From Theobroma cacao (lineage: Eukaryota > Streptophyta > Magnoliopsida > Malvales > Malvaceae): DNA of 64,000 nt. The stretch is taken from positions 306,609 through 370,608 of the forward strand of contig NC_030852.1 of NCBI RefSeq assembly GCF_000208745.1, read 5' to 3'. Below, one piece after another: positions 25,144 to 37,348 of this stretch. Both the position numbers and the translations under genes were made by a program. The notes beneath the pieces were generated by a model. It was not told the origin of the DNA. It saw only the letters and a list, made by a program, of their open reading frames with translations, and made no database searches. The first letter of the stretch is position 1; each line of letters starts with the position of its first letter.

Positions 25144-25750
25144 TAATTTTTTTTACAGGTACAGTTGCAAAGAGTAGTGCTAGCCGAGTGCTGCCCAGTT
25201 AAATTTTGTATGCAGTTGTAGATTTCAACAATTTGGAAGTATCCCTAGGTGTAGATACAGCTGCTAGTTTATGAATCCTTGTTCTTGTTGGATATCAGAA
25301 AATGTACCCCTTTGTATCATATTAAACTGTAAATATATAGCTGCACTTCACAGAGTTAGGCAGATTTTTTGTTGTAAAATTATAGTTGCTTCAGGAGAGT
25401 GAAGTGAGATCTGCCATGCATGGAGAAAAATGATATGCGTTTGTTTGATTAAAGGGAACCTGCATTCTTATCTATCCTATATGACTTTTGATCATCAGCA
25501 GCAGTTTTGAATGGTAGGTTTGGACAAAATGTTGATAAAATTACTTGGCTCATGCTATTTCCCGAAGTTAGGTTCATTTCTTGACCGCCAATCCAAATGT
25601 CTAAAGAGGGACCAATTTTTCACAATGAGCTACCGGCCTACCATTTTCAATCGTGACTCTTTAAAAAGGCCTCATCGAGCATAGCCTTCAAATTTAGCAT
25701 TCCTTATATTGTTCTGATTAAGCAAAGCAAAATCTGGGGAAGAAAGAAAA
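25144..25750. other. Intergenic between CBP60 and UGT genes
   Basis: 607 bases holding the CBP60 3' UTR (several AATAAA-like A-rich motifs around 25320) and the UGT upstream region. The sequence TTTAAAAA near 25660 is a possible TATA element. Confidence 0.5.
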
Positions 25751-28574
25751 ATGCAAAACCAGAGAGTCCATGTCTTGGTGGTCGCATACCCTGCCCAAGG
25801 CCACTTGAATCCCCTCATCCAGTTCGCTAAACGTTTAGCTTCCAAAGGAGTCAAGGCCACAGTAGCAGCCACTCCCTACACCATCAATTCCATCCATCCA
25901 AACAGTATTACCGTCGAACCAATCTCAGATGGCTTCGATGAAGGAGGCTTCAAGCAAGCTCCAAGTGTAGAAGCCTACTTGGAGTCCTTCAAAACAGTTG
26001 GATCAAGAACTTTGGCAGAGCTGATAGCGAAGTTCAACAACTCAGGGGAACCAGTTAGTTGCGTTGTCTATGATTCATTGCTGTTTTGGGCTGTTGATGT
26101 AGCTAAAGAGTTTGGCATCCGTGCAGCTATGATGTTGACAAACTCAGCTTCCGTGTGCTCTTTGTATTGGCAAATCAATCAAGGGCGCTTGGCTTTGCCT
26201 TTGGACCAAGAAACTTTAGCAGCATCAGTGCCTGGCCTGCCTTCTCTGAGCTTTTCCGACATGCCAAGTTTTCTTGCTCACCCTACAAGACAGTCTGCTT
26301 ATTTAGCACTGATCATGGACAAAATCAGAACTCTGGGTAGAAATGATTGGGTCTTCTGTAACTCCTTTGAAGAACTGGAAAGTGAGGTAACTAACCAGAT
26401 TATCCTTTTTGTTCACAGCTTTTATAGCTAAATGAAACATACTCACTCTAGAAGTAATATGGCTGTAGACAGAGACTACCAGGTGATGATTATCTGAACA
26501 AACGGTTCTGACAAGTGACAACTAAGGGAAATAGAAAAAATGCTAAAGCTCTAATATCTAAACCTCAAACATCATGAATTTGTGAGTACTATTCATGGAT
26601 TTTCATCAAAACGTTGGGATATAGTATATATACATGATAAAGTCTGCTTTTAGAAACTTAGATTCTTTCTGCGGATAAGATTTCAATCAGTTTTCATGAT
26701 GACTGTAGATATTATATTTTTGTTAATACTGTTATTCTAAAAAATTATATTACAACATAATGTTGTACAGAGAACAACCAAAATAAATGAAGTGTTACTT
26801 TACGTAGAATAACTAAAACAAGTGAATCGTTACTTCATGCAGAATAACCAAAACAAGTGAATCGTTACTTCACACAGAACAAGTAAAGCGTTACTTCACG
26901 CAGAATAAGTGAAGTACTACTTAAAGCATGACAATTAGAAAAAATAAAGTATTACTCCATATGAAACAACTAATACAAGTAGAATAGCCACTTTGAATAT
27001 AATAATCGCTTCACTTGGATGACAGTGAAAGTAGCTCAGAATAAGTGACAGGGTTCATGGGTTACTTTCATCTTGAGATGTTTTAGAGAGTTTGGCCTGG
27101 TGGCTCAGATATGGAGGTAGATAAAAGGTCTTCCTCTTAACCCTTTCCTGAAATACAAGTGTTTCACTCTCTTACCTTGTTCTCGTATACTTATTCATGT
27201 ACAACTTATTCTCTTGTACTTATTCTCGTACAGCTTCTTCTCTTACACCTATTCTTGTACACCTCTTCTCTATTACCTTTACTTGAGAACAAGTCTTACT
27301 ACATCCAATTATAGTAACGATTACTTACATTAATATTCTTCATAATAATATCATTCATTAGGCGCATTAAAGCCTATTCTTATGTAATCGCCACTTTTAG
27401 CACTATATATAGAGCCTCACAATTCATTTGGGGGGACTTTTCTCTCCCCCTCCAAGCTAACACATTCTCAACTTGAGAGCTTCTTTCTTTAATTATCTTG
27501 TACTCTCTAAGTCTCTTTAAGTCTCTTCTTATTATCTTCCACCTGCCACAGCACTTAGTACTTCAGTAACTGCTTCAATCTTCCTCTTTGTCGCCTTTGG
27601 CACATCTTTTTACTTGTTTGCAACGTTTCTTCTCCCTATCACAAAAACCACCATTTACAATGACCAAGCCGGGTTAAGGAGTTTGTTAGTTGTCACATCA
27701 AAGTTAAACATTTTGATTCATATAACACAGAATGATCCATTTAATTACTATTTCCACAACCACTTGATTTTCGGTTACAAGAATTTCAAGATCATCAAGT
27801 TTTTCTCATTTTTGTTCATTGCTTTGCTCTGTGAAAAAGCTAGTCAAGGCTCTGAAGGAACTTTGGCCTGTGATAACGATTGGCCCCTTGGTGCCATCAT
27901 TCTACTTAGATCATCAAATTGAAGGAGATACAAGTTATGGGGCTAGCCTGTGGAAGCAAAATAATGACCAGTGCCTGCGATGGCTAGACTCAAAACCATT
28001 GAGATCGGTGGTGTATGTATCATTTGGAAGCATGGCAAGCATCTCAACCAGACAATTTGAAGAAATAGCATGGGGCTTGAAAGCAAGCAATATGCCCTTC
28101 CTGTGGGTTACAAAGGAGTTTGAAGACAAGCTGCTGCTTGAGTCCATCGACTCAGTTGGAGAAAGAGGGCTATTCGTTACATGGTGCAACCAGCTAGAGG
28201 TGCTGGCTCACCAAGCCGTGGGCTGCTTTGTAACACATTGCGGATGGAACTCAACGTTGGAGGGTTTGAGCCTAGGCGTGCCAATGGTGTGTGTGCCACA
28301 GTGGAGTGACCAGCCAACGAATGCTAAGTTTGTAGAAGATGTGTGGATGGTAGGAGTGAGAGCTAAAAAGGATGAAGAAGGGATTGTGAGGAGGGAAGAA
28401 CTAGGGAAGTGTTTAAGGGAAGTCATGGTTGGAGAAAAAACTCGGGAGATTAAGAGTAGTGCATCAAAGTGGAGGGAGCATGCTAAGACAGCCGTTAGTG
28501 TAGGTGGGAGCTCAGATAGGAATATAGATGAGTTTATCCGAAAGCTGCTGACGGCTAAGGAGAAGAAAGCATGA
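25751..28574 (+). CDS. Family 1 UDP-glycosyltransferase, UGT74-like
   Basis: Two exons: 25751-26386 and 27840-28574; 456 residues, usual for family GT1. Catalytic His18 sits in PAQGHLNP and the partner Asp108 in CVVYDSLLFW. The 44-residue PSPG sugar-nucleotide motif covers residues 327-370, starting WCNQLEVLAHQAV, with HCGWNS and a final Gln that favours UDP-glucose. The single intron, after Glu212 in ELESE, is at the position used by the UGT74 group. The acceptor at 27838-27839 is preceded by a T-rich tract but reads GAAAAAG, so it is less certain than the rest. UGT74 enzymes glucosylate carboxyl or hydroxyl groups of salicylate, auxin, jasmonate derivatives or thiohydroximates; the substrate here cannot be read from sequence. 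The 1.45-kb intron holds foreign-looking repeats. Confidence 0.92.
26761..27655. repeat. Tandem repeats and LTR-like insertion in the UGT intron
   Basis: From 26761 the intron begins TGTTGTACAG and carries about five diverged copies of a roughly 35-base unit with the core GTTACTTCA (26770-26935). Further on are several TTCTCGTAC/TTCTTGTAC repeats (27175-27265), a TATATATAGAG element near 27413, then a pyrimidine-rich stretch. This order (repeated upstream units, TATA box, CT-rich leader) resembles a retrotransposon LTR. I found no matching target duplication or primer-binding site, so the right edge is a guess and a solo or truncated LTR is only one reading. Confidence 0.35.
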
Positions 28575-29360
28575 TTGTATCATTTCCATTAATCTATTCT
28601 GTTAGGAATAATGTCATTATCAAGATTGGTTGAAAGACAACTTCAACTTACCACTGTCATATAATTGTTATGAAGTTAAGGGAAAAGAGTGCAGAAATAT
28701 TTTGGATAGCTTCCATTCAAAATGGTTTGATGGATCCTGAGGAATATTTCAACAGCTAGAGCATGAGATACTAATTGTATTTACATCTTATATGAAATTC
28801 ATTAATGTAGGTGAAGATTAAATAATTCAAACAAGTAAATATTAACTCAACAGGCAGCAAGTCATCTAGCAAGAAGAGATTAGTTTCAATAGCTGTGTAC
28901 TGTCCTTGCCTTGGACATGGTAATCTAGATCAAGTTCATGACGCGTAAGTCCAACGTAGAAAGAGTAAATCTGCAAGTACTCAGGGAATCAGAAAAGTCC
29001 CATCATTTTGGAAAGTAGTATTGTCTAGGCATATTCCTTAAGGTTTCACAGACCTGAAATTCACTACCAAATATCAGTGGAAATTTGCAGCAATATAGAG
29101 TAATTGAATATTGCAATTACATGAACAATATACAGAAGTTTAAAATTTTACATGTGTACTCACTGTGACCATCGCAAAAAGGACAACCTTATGTCTGTTC
29201 TTCTTTACAATAATCTTTAATAGAGATAAAAATAATGTGCTTTCTCATGTGTAAGAAGTGAAGGGTGTGAGCTCATATAAGGACAAAGTTTAGAAGAAAA
29301 TGAGGAAAGAGTTACATAAGATAAGACCTTCCATCAGCAATCAGCAATTACCAGGAAACT
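28575..29360. other. Convergent intergenic between UGT and DCC genes
   Basis: The 3' flanks of two genes facing each other. AT-rich, nothing else seen. Confidence 0.5.
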
Positions 29361-32273
29361 TCACATCTTGCAAGTGGTGGTGTCAGTACATTCGTCAGCC
29401 TGTGAAAAAAAAATAAAAAGCCAAGCAAATGATTAAACATCGGTGAAACATGTGACATGACATGATACACTCATATAATAAAATTCAAACAAGAGTCTCT
29501 TCTCTCCGGTTAATATATCTTTCGATTGGTTTGTCCATTTCTTGGTCTTAGAATGGTTAAAGTTTAATCAAATTTGTGACCCATCGGAATGGATTGCAAG
29601 TTGGATTTTGATACTTCATTTGACTGGGATTTTTGAAAATATACAGCAGAATAACAACAAGGACGTCCTGATGCCTAAAAATATTATAGGTTATCCACAG
29701 CATAGCATGACATTCCTGCCACAGGCATCATCAACAACAATAGTGGTTTCACACTGTGTGGTGGTCAAAGAATGTGCACATATAGGTTTAGCTTTAAAGA
29801 AGCCCGCTGTTAGAGGACTGTGGCATTTTTACTTTCCAAAGGGAGGATATAAGGTAGGAATGCCTAAAAATCTAAAAAGAGTTTATATCGGAAGGCATAA
29901 CATTCATCAATTCATATATTTCAATGACATCTGTTTGTCGACATGATGTAAACAAACATACAACCGAAAACTGATTTAACTTTTGTTTGTGATTAGGTGG
30001 ATGCACGTATGCTACTCAGCTCATCTATTTTGCTTTCAACATTATGAAGCCTTGGAACCTGATGTAGCTACTGTATGCATACCTTGTTCTTTCTTCGTAC
30101 CTCCAAGATCTCATCTAAAGGTGGTCGGCCTGAAACAAGAACAGGAACCGCTTACATGGGAGATCCCTGTGAACCTCACAAGCCAGCATTTGATACATTT
30201 GACAGAAAAATAAACAAAGCTAGAGAGATATAAGGTGCATTAATCCAATCTCAATGCTTTCAATTTAACAGGCAATTGATTTTGATATGTAGGTTAGGAT
30301 GCTGGTGCAGCTCTGTTACCAAGAAGAAGTATCTTGTTCACTTGAAGCCAAAACTTAGATGCATAATTAATCTAGACTTGGTAATGGCAGCCAAGAACCA
30401 AGCCGAATTTCAGTTTTCTTTTTCAGTCTGAATGAAACTCAGAAATTACTATACAGAATCTCTAGTGCAGCATATACTTACCTGTAATTTGAAGACGATA
30501 TTTAGCCCAAACACCATAGATGGTATCAGCTATTGTTGCAATCTGAAGATGACGGCATCATATACTATTAGCCACTTGATGTACACACCCAAAAAAAATA
30601 TCTGTTCTTTATCCTGAAACTATAAGTTCCAGAATGACAGTGGCAAATCAATAGAACTACAAGTGATGTAAGGAAGCATAAGCTTACAGGTTCATATTTG
30701 GTAATAGCATAAACCCATCCAAGACCAACTTGCTCATACAATTTTCTAAATGCCTGCAAGTCATCAATAGCATAAATAAAATTTAGATTGTATCTTTCTG
30801 ACCACCACCATGCTCCCAAATCCAAAAGCAGAAAGCAGGTGTAACATTACGAAGATAAAAAGTCCAAAAATAAAAGAAGGAAATAAGAGGGGGAAGCCAC
30901 CAGCTACAATTAAGGATATCTTAACACTAACTCTGCTCAGCTTGTGCTTAAATATAACATCTAATTTAGTAATTCAATTAAACCCTCTACTCCAAAGAAG
31001 CATCCCTTGTAAACTTGTATGCTATTTGAACACATTATAGCCTGTTTCTACATCCTAAACAGCATTTAGGACTCAAATATCGAAACAAGGCAACTTGTCA
31101 GATTAAAAGTCATACACCTTTAATTGATTTTTCTTCTTCTTCGTCTTCATTACTTTTAATCCTTTAGTTTCATTTAAATTACATTCTCAACAAGGTACAA
31201 CACTAGTGGACATTCTTCTCACCACCACATTCTGCAAATTTGGCAAATACTTGCAGTACAATGTTAGAATAACAAATATGGAAAAGTTTGCAATCCAGGA
31301 TTAGAGTATTGTAAGCCATACCTCAACATCCGTGACCACAGTTCCATCTGAGAGAATGGCATGAATTCTTCCCATAACCTAAACAACAAACAGAAATTTT
31401 TCAATTTTTGTACTGGTATATCAATCATTCCTTGTAACTCACACATTAGATGCCAAGCATATTTGAGAATGCCTACAAAATAACTAACTTCTCATTATCG
31501 ATTAACAAACATCTACATCATGAACATACTGTTTTGTAGTCCAAATTTTGATTCTCTTCAGGAGAATAATCATCAGAACTTATGTCAACAAACTTGATAG
31601 TGCCATATTGCTTATTCCTGTCCCTTAGCATGTCGACCTGACAACATGATAAACGGAAAACACAGTGAAAAAACTAATGAAAACACCTAACATATATCAT
31701 AAGCAAGAGATTATTGATCAAATTCCTACAGTAATCATTTCAGAGAATACCTCCCGCATGCAGAGCGGACAATCTCCATCATAGAGCATTTTAATCTTCC
31801 AATTTTGAGGTGATTGTTGTTCATCATCATCATCTTCTTTTGCTTTCTGGGATGATACGATGTCTGCAGTTGCTTCCTGTACTGCCCGAATCTGATACTT
31901 AAATACTGAAAAGAAAATGTGCAAAATTGATAACAAATCATTCAAATGAATTGAAAACTTACATGCATATTCAGAAAAAAAAAATGAAAAGAGAATGAAA
32001 CCACAAAAAAAGAACATCAAATAGTGACCTTGCAAATATTACATGCTACACCAAACTAGAATAGATGAAACAAGTATGAATGAGGAGAAGGGCAAAAAGT
32101 GAACCAGGCTTACCAGTTTTGTAGTTTGGATAAGTTGCGAATCTTTGAAGAGGATGTGAAGGGGAATGATGATGAAATCTTACTCTGAAATTTTGAGGAA
32201 ATGAAAGGAGAAAAGGGGTGGCTCGTTGTCTTGCAATGCAGGCACCGGCAACGGCTGCTCCTCTCAACGCCAT
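29361..32273 (-). CDS. DCC family (DUF393) thiol-disulfide oxidoreductase-like protein, plastid targeted
   Basis: Eight exons read on the minus strand: 32273-32114, 31905-31751, 31637-31530, 31378-31322, 30753-30688, 30542-30482, 30129-30083, 29399-29361; 230 residues, all borders GT-AG and phases agree. The first 50 or so residues are rich in Ala, Arg, Ser and His with almost no acid, as in a transit peptide. An acidic linker (KAKEDDDDEQQ) precedes the DCC core: KMLYDGDCPLCMRE with Cys99-x2-Cys102, then FVDISSDDYSPEEN, GRIHAILSDGTVVTDVE and WVYAITKYEP. It ends with the cysteines of DECTDTTTCKM. DUF393 proteins have a thioredoxin-like CxxC and are predicted redox proteins; no substrate is known. 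A frame at 29542-29946 on the other strand lies in its last intron and is not a gene. Confidence 0.9.
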
Positions 32274-32360
32274 ATTTGCTATTTGGTGGTATTGGGCTGT
32301 CTGATCATCAGTTTGTTTCTTCATCGTCAACCTTAAAAACTGCCAACTGCTTATGTTGTA

Positions 32361-32368
32361 CACGTGGC
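32361..32368. promoter_or_regulatory. G-box / ABRE, copy 1
   Basis: CACGTGGC preceded by A, the bZIP-bound ABRE form of the G-box. It lies 88 bases from the DCC start codon. Confidence 0.55.
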
Positions 32369-32393
32369 AACCGCGTATTCACCAACATTGAAA

Positions 32394-32402
32394 CACGTGG
32401 CA
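32394..32402. promoter_or_regulatory. G-box / ABRE, copy 2
   Basis: A second ACACGTGGCA, 33 bases from the first (about three helical turns), in the same orientation. Confidence 0.55.
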
Positions 32403-32627
32403 GGAACCCAAGAAGCCAACGTCAGAACCACCACAAGCCAACAAGTCAAAATAAAAGGGAAAATATCGCAATATGGAAGTTTCAAGGGGTATAACTGCAA
32501 AATGTGGAGTGAAATTATTTTAAGGGGAGGAAGGTTAAGCTTAAGCCCAATTGGCATGCTACTTCATTCGATATATCCGAGCAGCTACTCTTTTTGTTCT
32601 TCAATCTGTCTCTGAAATATCAAAGAA

Positions 32628-34589
32628 ATGGCCTTTTTCCTTAAAAAAAGTAGCCTTGCCAATCATTTCCGATCTTCTTATCAGGTATGAATATTCATAC
32701 ATTTTGTTTATGTATAACAATTTCATTCTGATCTTTCTTGGCTCTTTGCTTGATTTGTTAATAGCTCTCTCTAACTCTTCGAAATTGGTTTACTGATTGA
32801 AGCAGAAAACAGAGGGTTCCCTGGCTGCGCCAAGTCGAGCACTTCACGTTGAACCGGGGGCTCGTGAAAGAGCTGTGAGTCTCCCCTTTTATGTATTTTT
32901 CCCAGTTCAATTTTCTTGACAAAAATCTGCCCTTTTTGTTTCTTTGTGGTTTCACTCTTTTAATTTTGTATCGATTGGACAAAAAAGGTTGCATTTCTAG
33001 CATCTGGGTCTGCTCCAATTGGTCTTAATTTTTAAGCGAGGTTTTTGGACTTAATAGGTTGATTTTATCCTTTTTGAATTGAGCCCATAGTAATAGATGA
33101 AATGAATAGTAGAAAGATTCTTCTTTCAAAAGATTCAAGGAGTTCGTTTGTTTCAACTCTCCTTGTTCCGGGTTTTCAATTTTTTTATGATATTTTTATG
33201 TGTAGCAACTGAGACGTTACATTGGCGAGAAAAATTGATTTGTAATTGTTGATAAATATTTAGTATAATCTACTCCTTTGGATAGTTTCCTTTATTTCTT
33301 CCAGCATGGTGAGGGTGTATTAGAGGTGACTAGTGATATTTTATATCCTTAGATGTTATACTCTTTTGCCATACTTGACATTATGTTGATAAAGAATATG
33401 CCCTGCAGCTCTTGGCAGAGGATCCTTCTCTAAGGCGATTTAAATCTTATAAGAAGAGTGTGTGGCGAGTGAAGAGAATCGGGGATGTTCTGACAGTTGT
33501 TGTTGTAGCAGGTAAGGCTAGTGTTTGCTATAAGTTGAATGAATTGGTTCATGAGTATCATTCTGCGTTTATAACTCCATAAGAAGGTGGGTTTGGTTCT
33601 CTATGATCCTGTTTGAGATGCTTTCTAGATATGCTCAAACTATGTCTCTAATATTTATAATGGTTTGCATTGCTTTTGGATAAATTTGGACATCACACTT
33701 TATCGTGTTACTCACTGGAAATCTTCTTTCTTTGTCGTTTCAGTTTTCCTTTTTCCCTTCTTTCTTGAGAGGAAAAAATGCTTGAAATAAAAAAAAAAAT
33801 CTACAAAATCATTTAAAAGCTTAACTTTGAAAGTATACAACCTATGTGGTGATGTGTCTTCACCTTGTCAATAGCTAGATATCAAGAATTCTTTGTGTTA
33901 ATACACTTGGGATGGTCAGCACTGTTCTGAAAGGACATTCAGTTTCACCAATGCTGGTAGCTGCTCCCTCTTCCTCCTCCTCCCTGTCCCCTTTCTTTAA
34001 TGGGGAATGTCAGAAAGCATGTTGAATCAATCTTATTTAATTTGACTTATTAGATAGCTTTGCAATTTGTAGAGCTCATTGTACTGGCCCCTGCATAAGA
34101 TTAGAAGGAAATATGATGATTACTAAATTACAGAGATTTGAGGGCTTGATACAACTTTATGAATGAGTTATGTGTCATTGTGTATAATATGACGAATATA
34201 TTCAACTCCATTTTTTGGCATTTTATCATTGAACATTGATACTTGAGTTCTTCTCATACCTTTTGTTTATATATTCTTTCTCTTTTTTTCTTTTTTTTTT
34301 TTTTCAATTAACTCCCACTCACCCCTCTACCAAAAAAAAAAAAGGAAGAACATTATACTCCTAAACTGGCTGCTTTGTCCTTCTATGTCTGCAATTGTGC
34401 GAGAAAAGGAAAGCGAAGCTGATGGATTGCTGCTTTAGTAAGCCAAACAGTCAAGCATGGCTTGAATAAAGTTCTTGTATGATGGTATTATGTTTGTTTG
34501 TTTCAGGTTGTTGCTATGAAATTTACGTCAAGGCAGTAATGCGAGAAGAAGCCCGGAACCAGGCAAAGGCTGCTGGTGGAAGTAAATGA
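32628..34589 (+). CDS. SDH7: Succinate dehydrogenase subunit 7, mitochondrial
   Basis: Four exons: 32628-32684, 32806-32874, 33409-33511, 34507-34589; 103 residues. The N-terminus [19 protein letters not shown] is basic and Ser-rich like a mitochondrial presequence. Then come [16 protein letters not shown] and [20 protein letters not shown] regions, and a hydrophobic helix [16 protein letters not shown] (about 68-84). The family is a plant-specific small subunit of respiratory complex II that probably helps anchor it in the inner membrane. The match to Arabidopsis SDH7A/SDH7B is across the whole length from my memory of those proteins. Small size and split exons make it easy to miss in automatic annotation. 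Confidence 0.85.
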
Positions 34590-37348
34590 GGCTGTGCATG
34601 TTTTTGCTTCTGTGCCAAAAGGAAAAAGTGCATGTTTTAGTGGTTGATTTTGTTAGTTTGGCAGCAATCTTAATCCCTTAATGATTTTGCCTCATTGATA
34701 AATAAGCAAAACAAAATGTACTGTTGTGACATTCTTGAATGTAAGATTCACTAAACTAATTTCAATCAGGTTATCATCTTTCATAAAATCTTTCAAATAA
34801 AATTTTTTATATCGGTTCCGATAATTGTAGAAAATTGCCTTACTTTAGGAGTTCTGGGTATGCACTGTGACATAAAGGAAACAACCTTAACTGCACTGCT
34901 GGGTGCTAGTTGGAGAGGTCAAACCCTGATATCTGATTGCATTCTACGTTAGCAAATGCTTTATCGTGCTTATTTTTGATATATTACTGGAACTGGGTCT
35001 TAGGCAAGATGTAAGTTTGTAGATGTTTTCATGTGCATTCATGTGACTTAAAACTCTGAAGCAAGAATGCAGGTATCCCTGTCTCACTTTCACACATTAA
35101 TCACAGTATGTCGATTGTATAGGATCATGATCTGTCGATGACAAGAGAACTGAAACAATTCTTTGTTACTTTTCTTTTTTTTCCTTCTGAGATTGAATGC
35201 GTGTAACTGTCAGACAACATCAAGAAGTTTAAAAAAAAAAACTACCCAAAAAGAAGCAGGTTTTATCAATTTAAATTCTGTTAATTATATTCGAGCTATA
35301 ACATGGTTTTTGGTAGGTTGCTGCTTGCTTTCACTTAGCAGAGATGGCTTGAAATTGAATGATTCATCATGCAAGAGTAGACTTAAAATGGTTGATTTCT
35401 CATGACTGGAGTCGTTCAATTGAGTTGCTTGAATATTACAAGTACAATGTCATCATTTGGATTTTGCTTAGACATGGAAACCCAGAAATCAATCTTATTG
35501 GATTACATTGACTGGCAATTATCATTGCTGAATCTCCTTTAGTTTTGCCATCCGAAAAATATTTCACAAGCTGGTAGCATGGTACTATCGTAAGCAATCT
35601 TTAAAGTTATTGTGCTTCAATGGTTTAATCATTTTTTCTCACTTTTCAATAGAGTTGCCAGACTGTGAAAGAAATTCAAAATAAGCCAAAAAAAAAAAAA
35701 GGTAGGGCAACATTGGCAGCATTTTTCCCTCAGTCCCACATGAGAATAAATTAAGAAAATAGAAAATGGTTAGGTACAGCTGCATTTGTGTTTCTCTTTG
35801 GCATGGTGTAAAGAAGAAAAATGAGAGAGATGCCTATCAACAAGGACTTTTCAAAGGGCAAAGTGAAACCTGAAAAGCAGGCGATGAATCTCTTCAACTT
35901 TAGTTGTGGCCACCAAAAAGAAATAGATTTGGCATTTGGGTGCCCAGAAAGTGAGAAAGGAGGATTCCTATTCCAAAGTTGGAGTTCATAAATCAATGGA
36001 AAATGGGACTGAAAATGTCATTTAGACTAGAGAGAAAGTCTTTCTTTTAAGCTTTTTGATTGTTTCTCTGAGTTTCCCATTTCAGAAATGAGAATACTAA
36101 TAAAGTAGAGGGAATGTGTCATTGTCAATACCCAGCTAAATCTTCTAAAATTAACAGCAAACTATTTGCTTTGGTTTTCACCCATTTTCTAGCATTGAGG
36201 CAGCAGGAAGAAATGATCAAATTCAATCAATTCCTAATTGAGAAACAAAAGCATTCACTGCTGTAGACGCATCAAGCTGCTAAAACCAATTCAAATAAAA
36301 TTGATTGCTAACCTTGTTTTGGTGCAGAAAATGATAGTCAAGATTAGACAAATTAATTGGTTGATTCAGTCATTAAACTTGTTGAAACTTGCATTTCATG
36401 TATGAATTTAAACTTCTTTAATTAAAGGAAATACTCAAATCTAAAATCCCAAATTTTTCTTCAAATAAAAATACCCCATCAAGTTCATCAACTTCTGGTC
36501 CAATTGGGTGGTGAAGATATCACAGGGGAACAAGTTAAATTGGGCAGGAAAAGAAAAGAAAAAGGAAAAAAAAAAGCAAAGGAAAATGAAGTGCTTTATT
36601 ATTATTATTATTATTTTTAAATTAAAAAAATAATTGGGTTTGAGTTGTTGGATTGTGCATGCAGTCTATCTGTCACCTTCATATAATATAATGACAAAAA
36701 TATATTTTGGCAATGGAATCATACTTCACGTTATGACCCACCTGACATACCCCCTCAAATCTTAACCGCCCGCCTATTTACTAATCTTACCCTTATGTCA
36801 ATCCCTGTTTGCTCACTTGCTCCATCACCACGTCCATTCCACATCCTTTACCTGAGGATGATTCTCCCACCACGCGCTTTTCCAGAGAGTGGTACAAAGA
36901 TTTCCAAAGAGCGAAAGAACCGCGATTGTGGCCGAATCTGGGAACTCGGATTTAACTGGTTTGGTCTGTAGAAGGTGGAAATGAATTCAGTAATTCCCTG
37001 TTCGCAACAAACATGCGACACCTGTCCGAAATGAGGACATTACTGTAAGTTCACTGACCAAAAATGACTATTTTAGCCTCAAAATGTGGACAGCTAGCGC
37101 TTGCTATTGCCTATTGCTCCAAAAGTCTACGCCAAGACCAACTTCAATTATCCGTGAGCTGTAATCGCACACACAAGGGAAATGAAAGAAAAGTGAGACA
37201 GACAGATAAAGGAGAGAGTTCTTGTTTGGAAACAAAAAAAAAAAAAAAACAGTCTCCTTCTCCTCCTCGCTCTTGTCTGAAGTCTTAACATCAACCCAAG
37301 TTACTCAATTTTGCAGTGTGAATTTTGATTGGTTTAATTTGAAAAAAG
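34590..37348. other. Intergenic between SDH7 and LIM genes
   Basis: 2.76 kb. The first 200 bases are likely the SDH7 3' UTR. An (ATT)n run occurs near 36598-36618. The C-rich stretch near 36735-36850 and the A/G-rich sequence before 37349 probably belong to the LIM promoter and leader. Open frames at 35163-35405 and 37064-37288 have no domain. Confidence 0.5.

Larger units (their letters stand above)
32274..32627. promoter_or_regulatory. Bidirectional promoter between DCC and SDH7 genes
   Basis: 354 bases separate two start codons that face away from each other, so both promoters and leaders must fit here unless they overlap the genes. It contains two ACACGTGGCA-type G-boxes and two TGGGCT site II-type motifs (32293-32298 plus; 32544-32549 minus). 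Site II motifs are common upstream of plant genes for mitochondrial respiration, which suits SDH7. No TATA box is evident. Confidence 0.65.

Noticed and set aside
29542..29946. Open frame of 134 residues on the plus strand
   Set aside because: It lies in the last intron of the minus-strand DCC gene and shows no known domain or splice-consistent partner exons.
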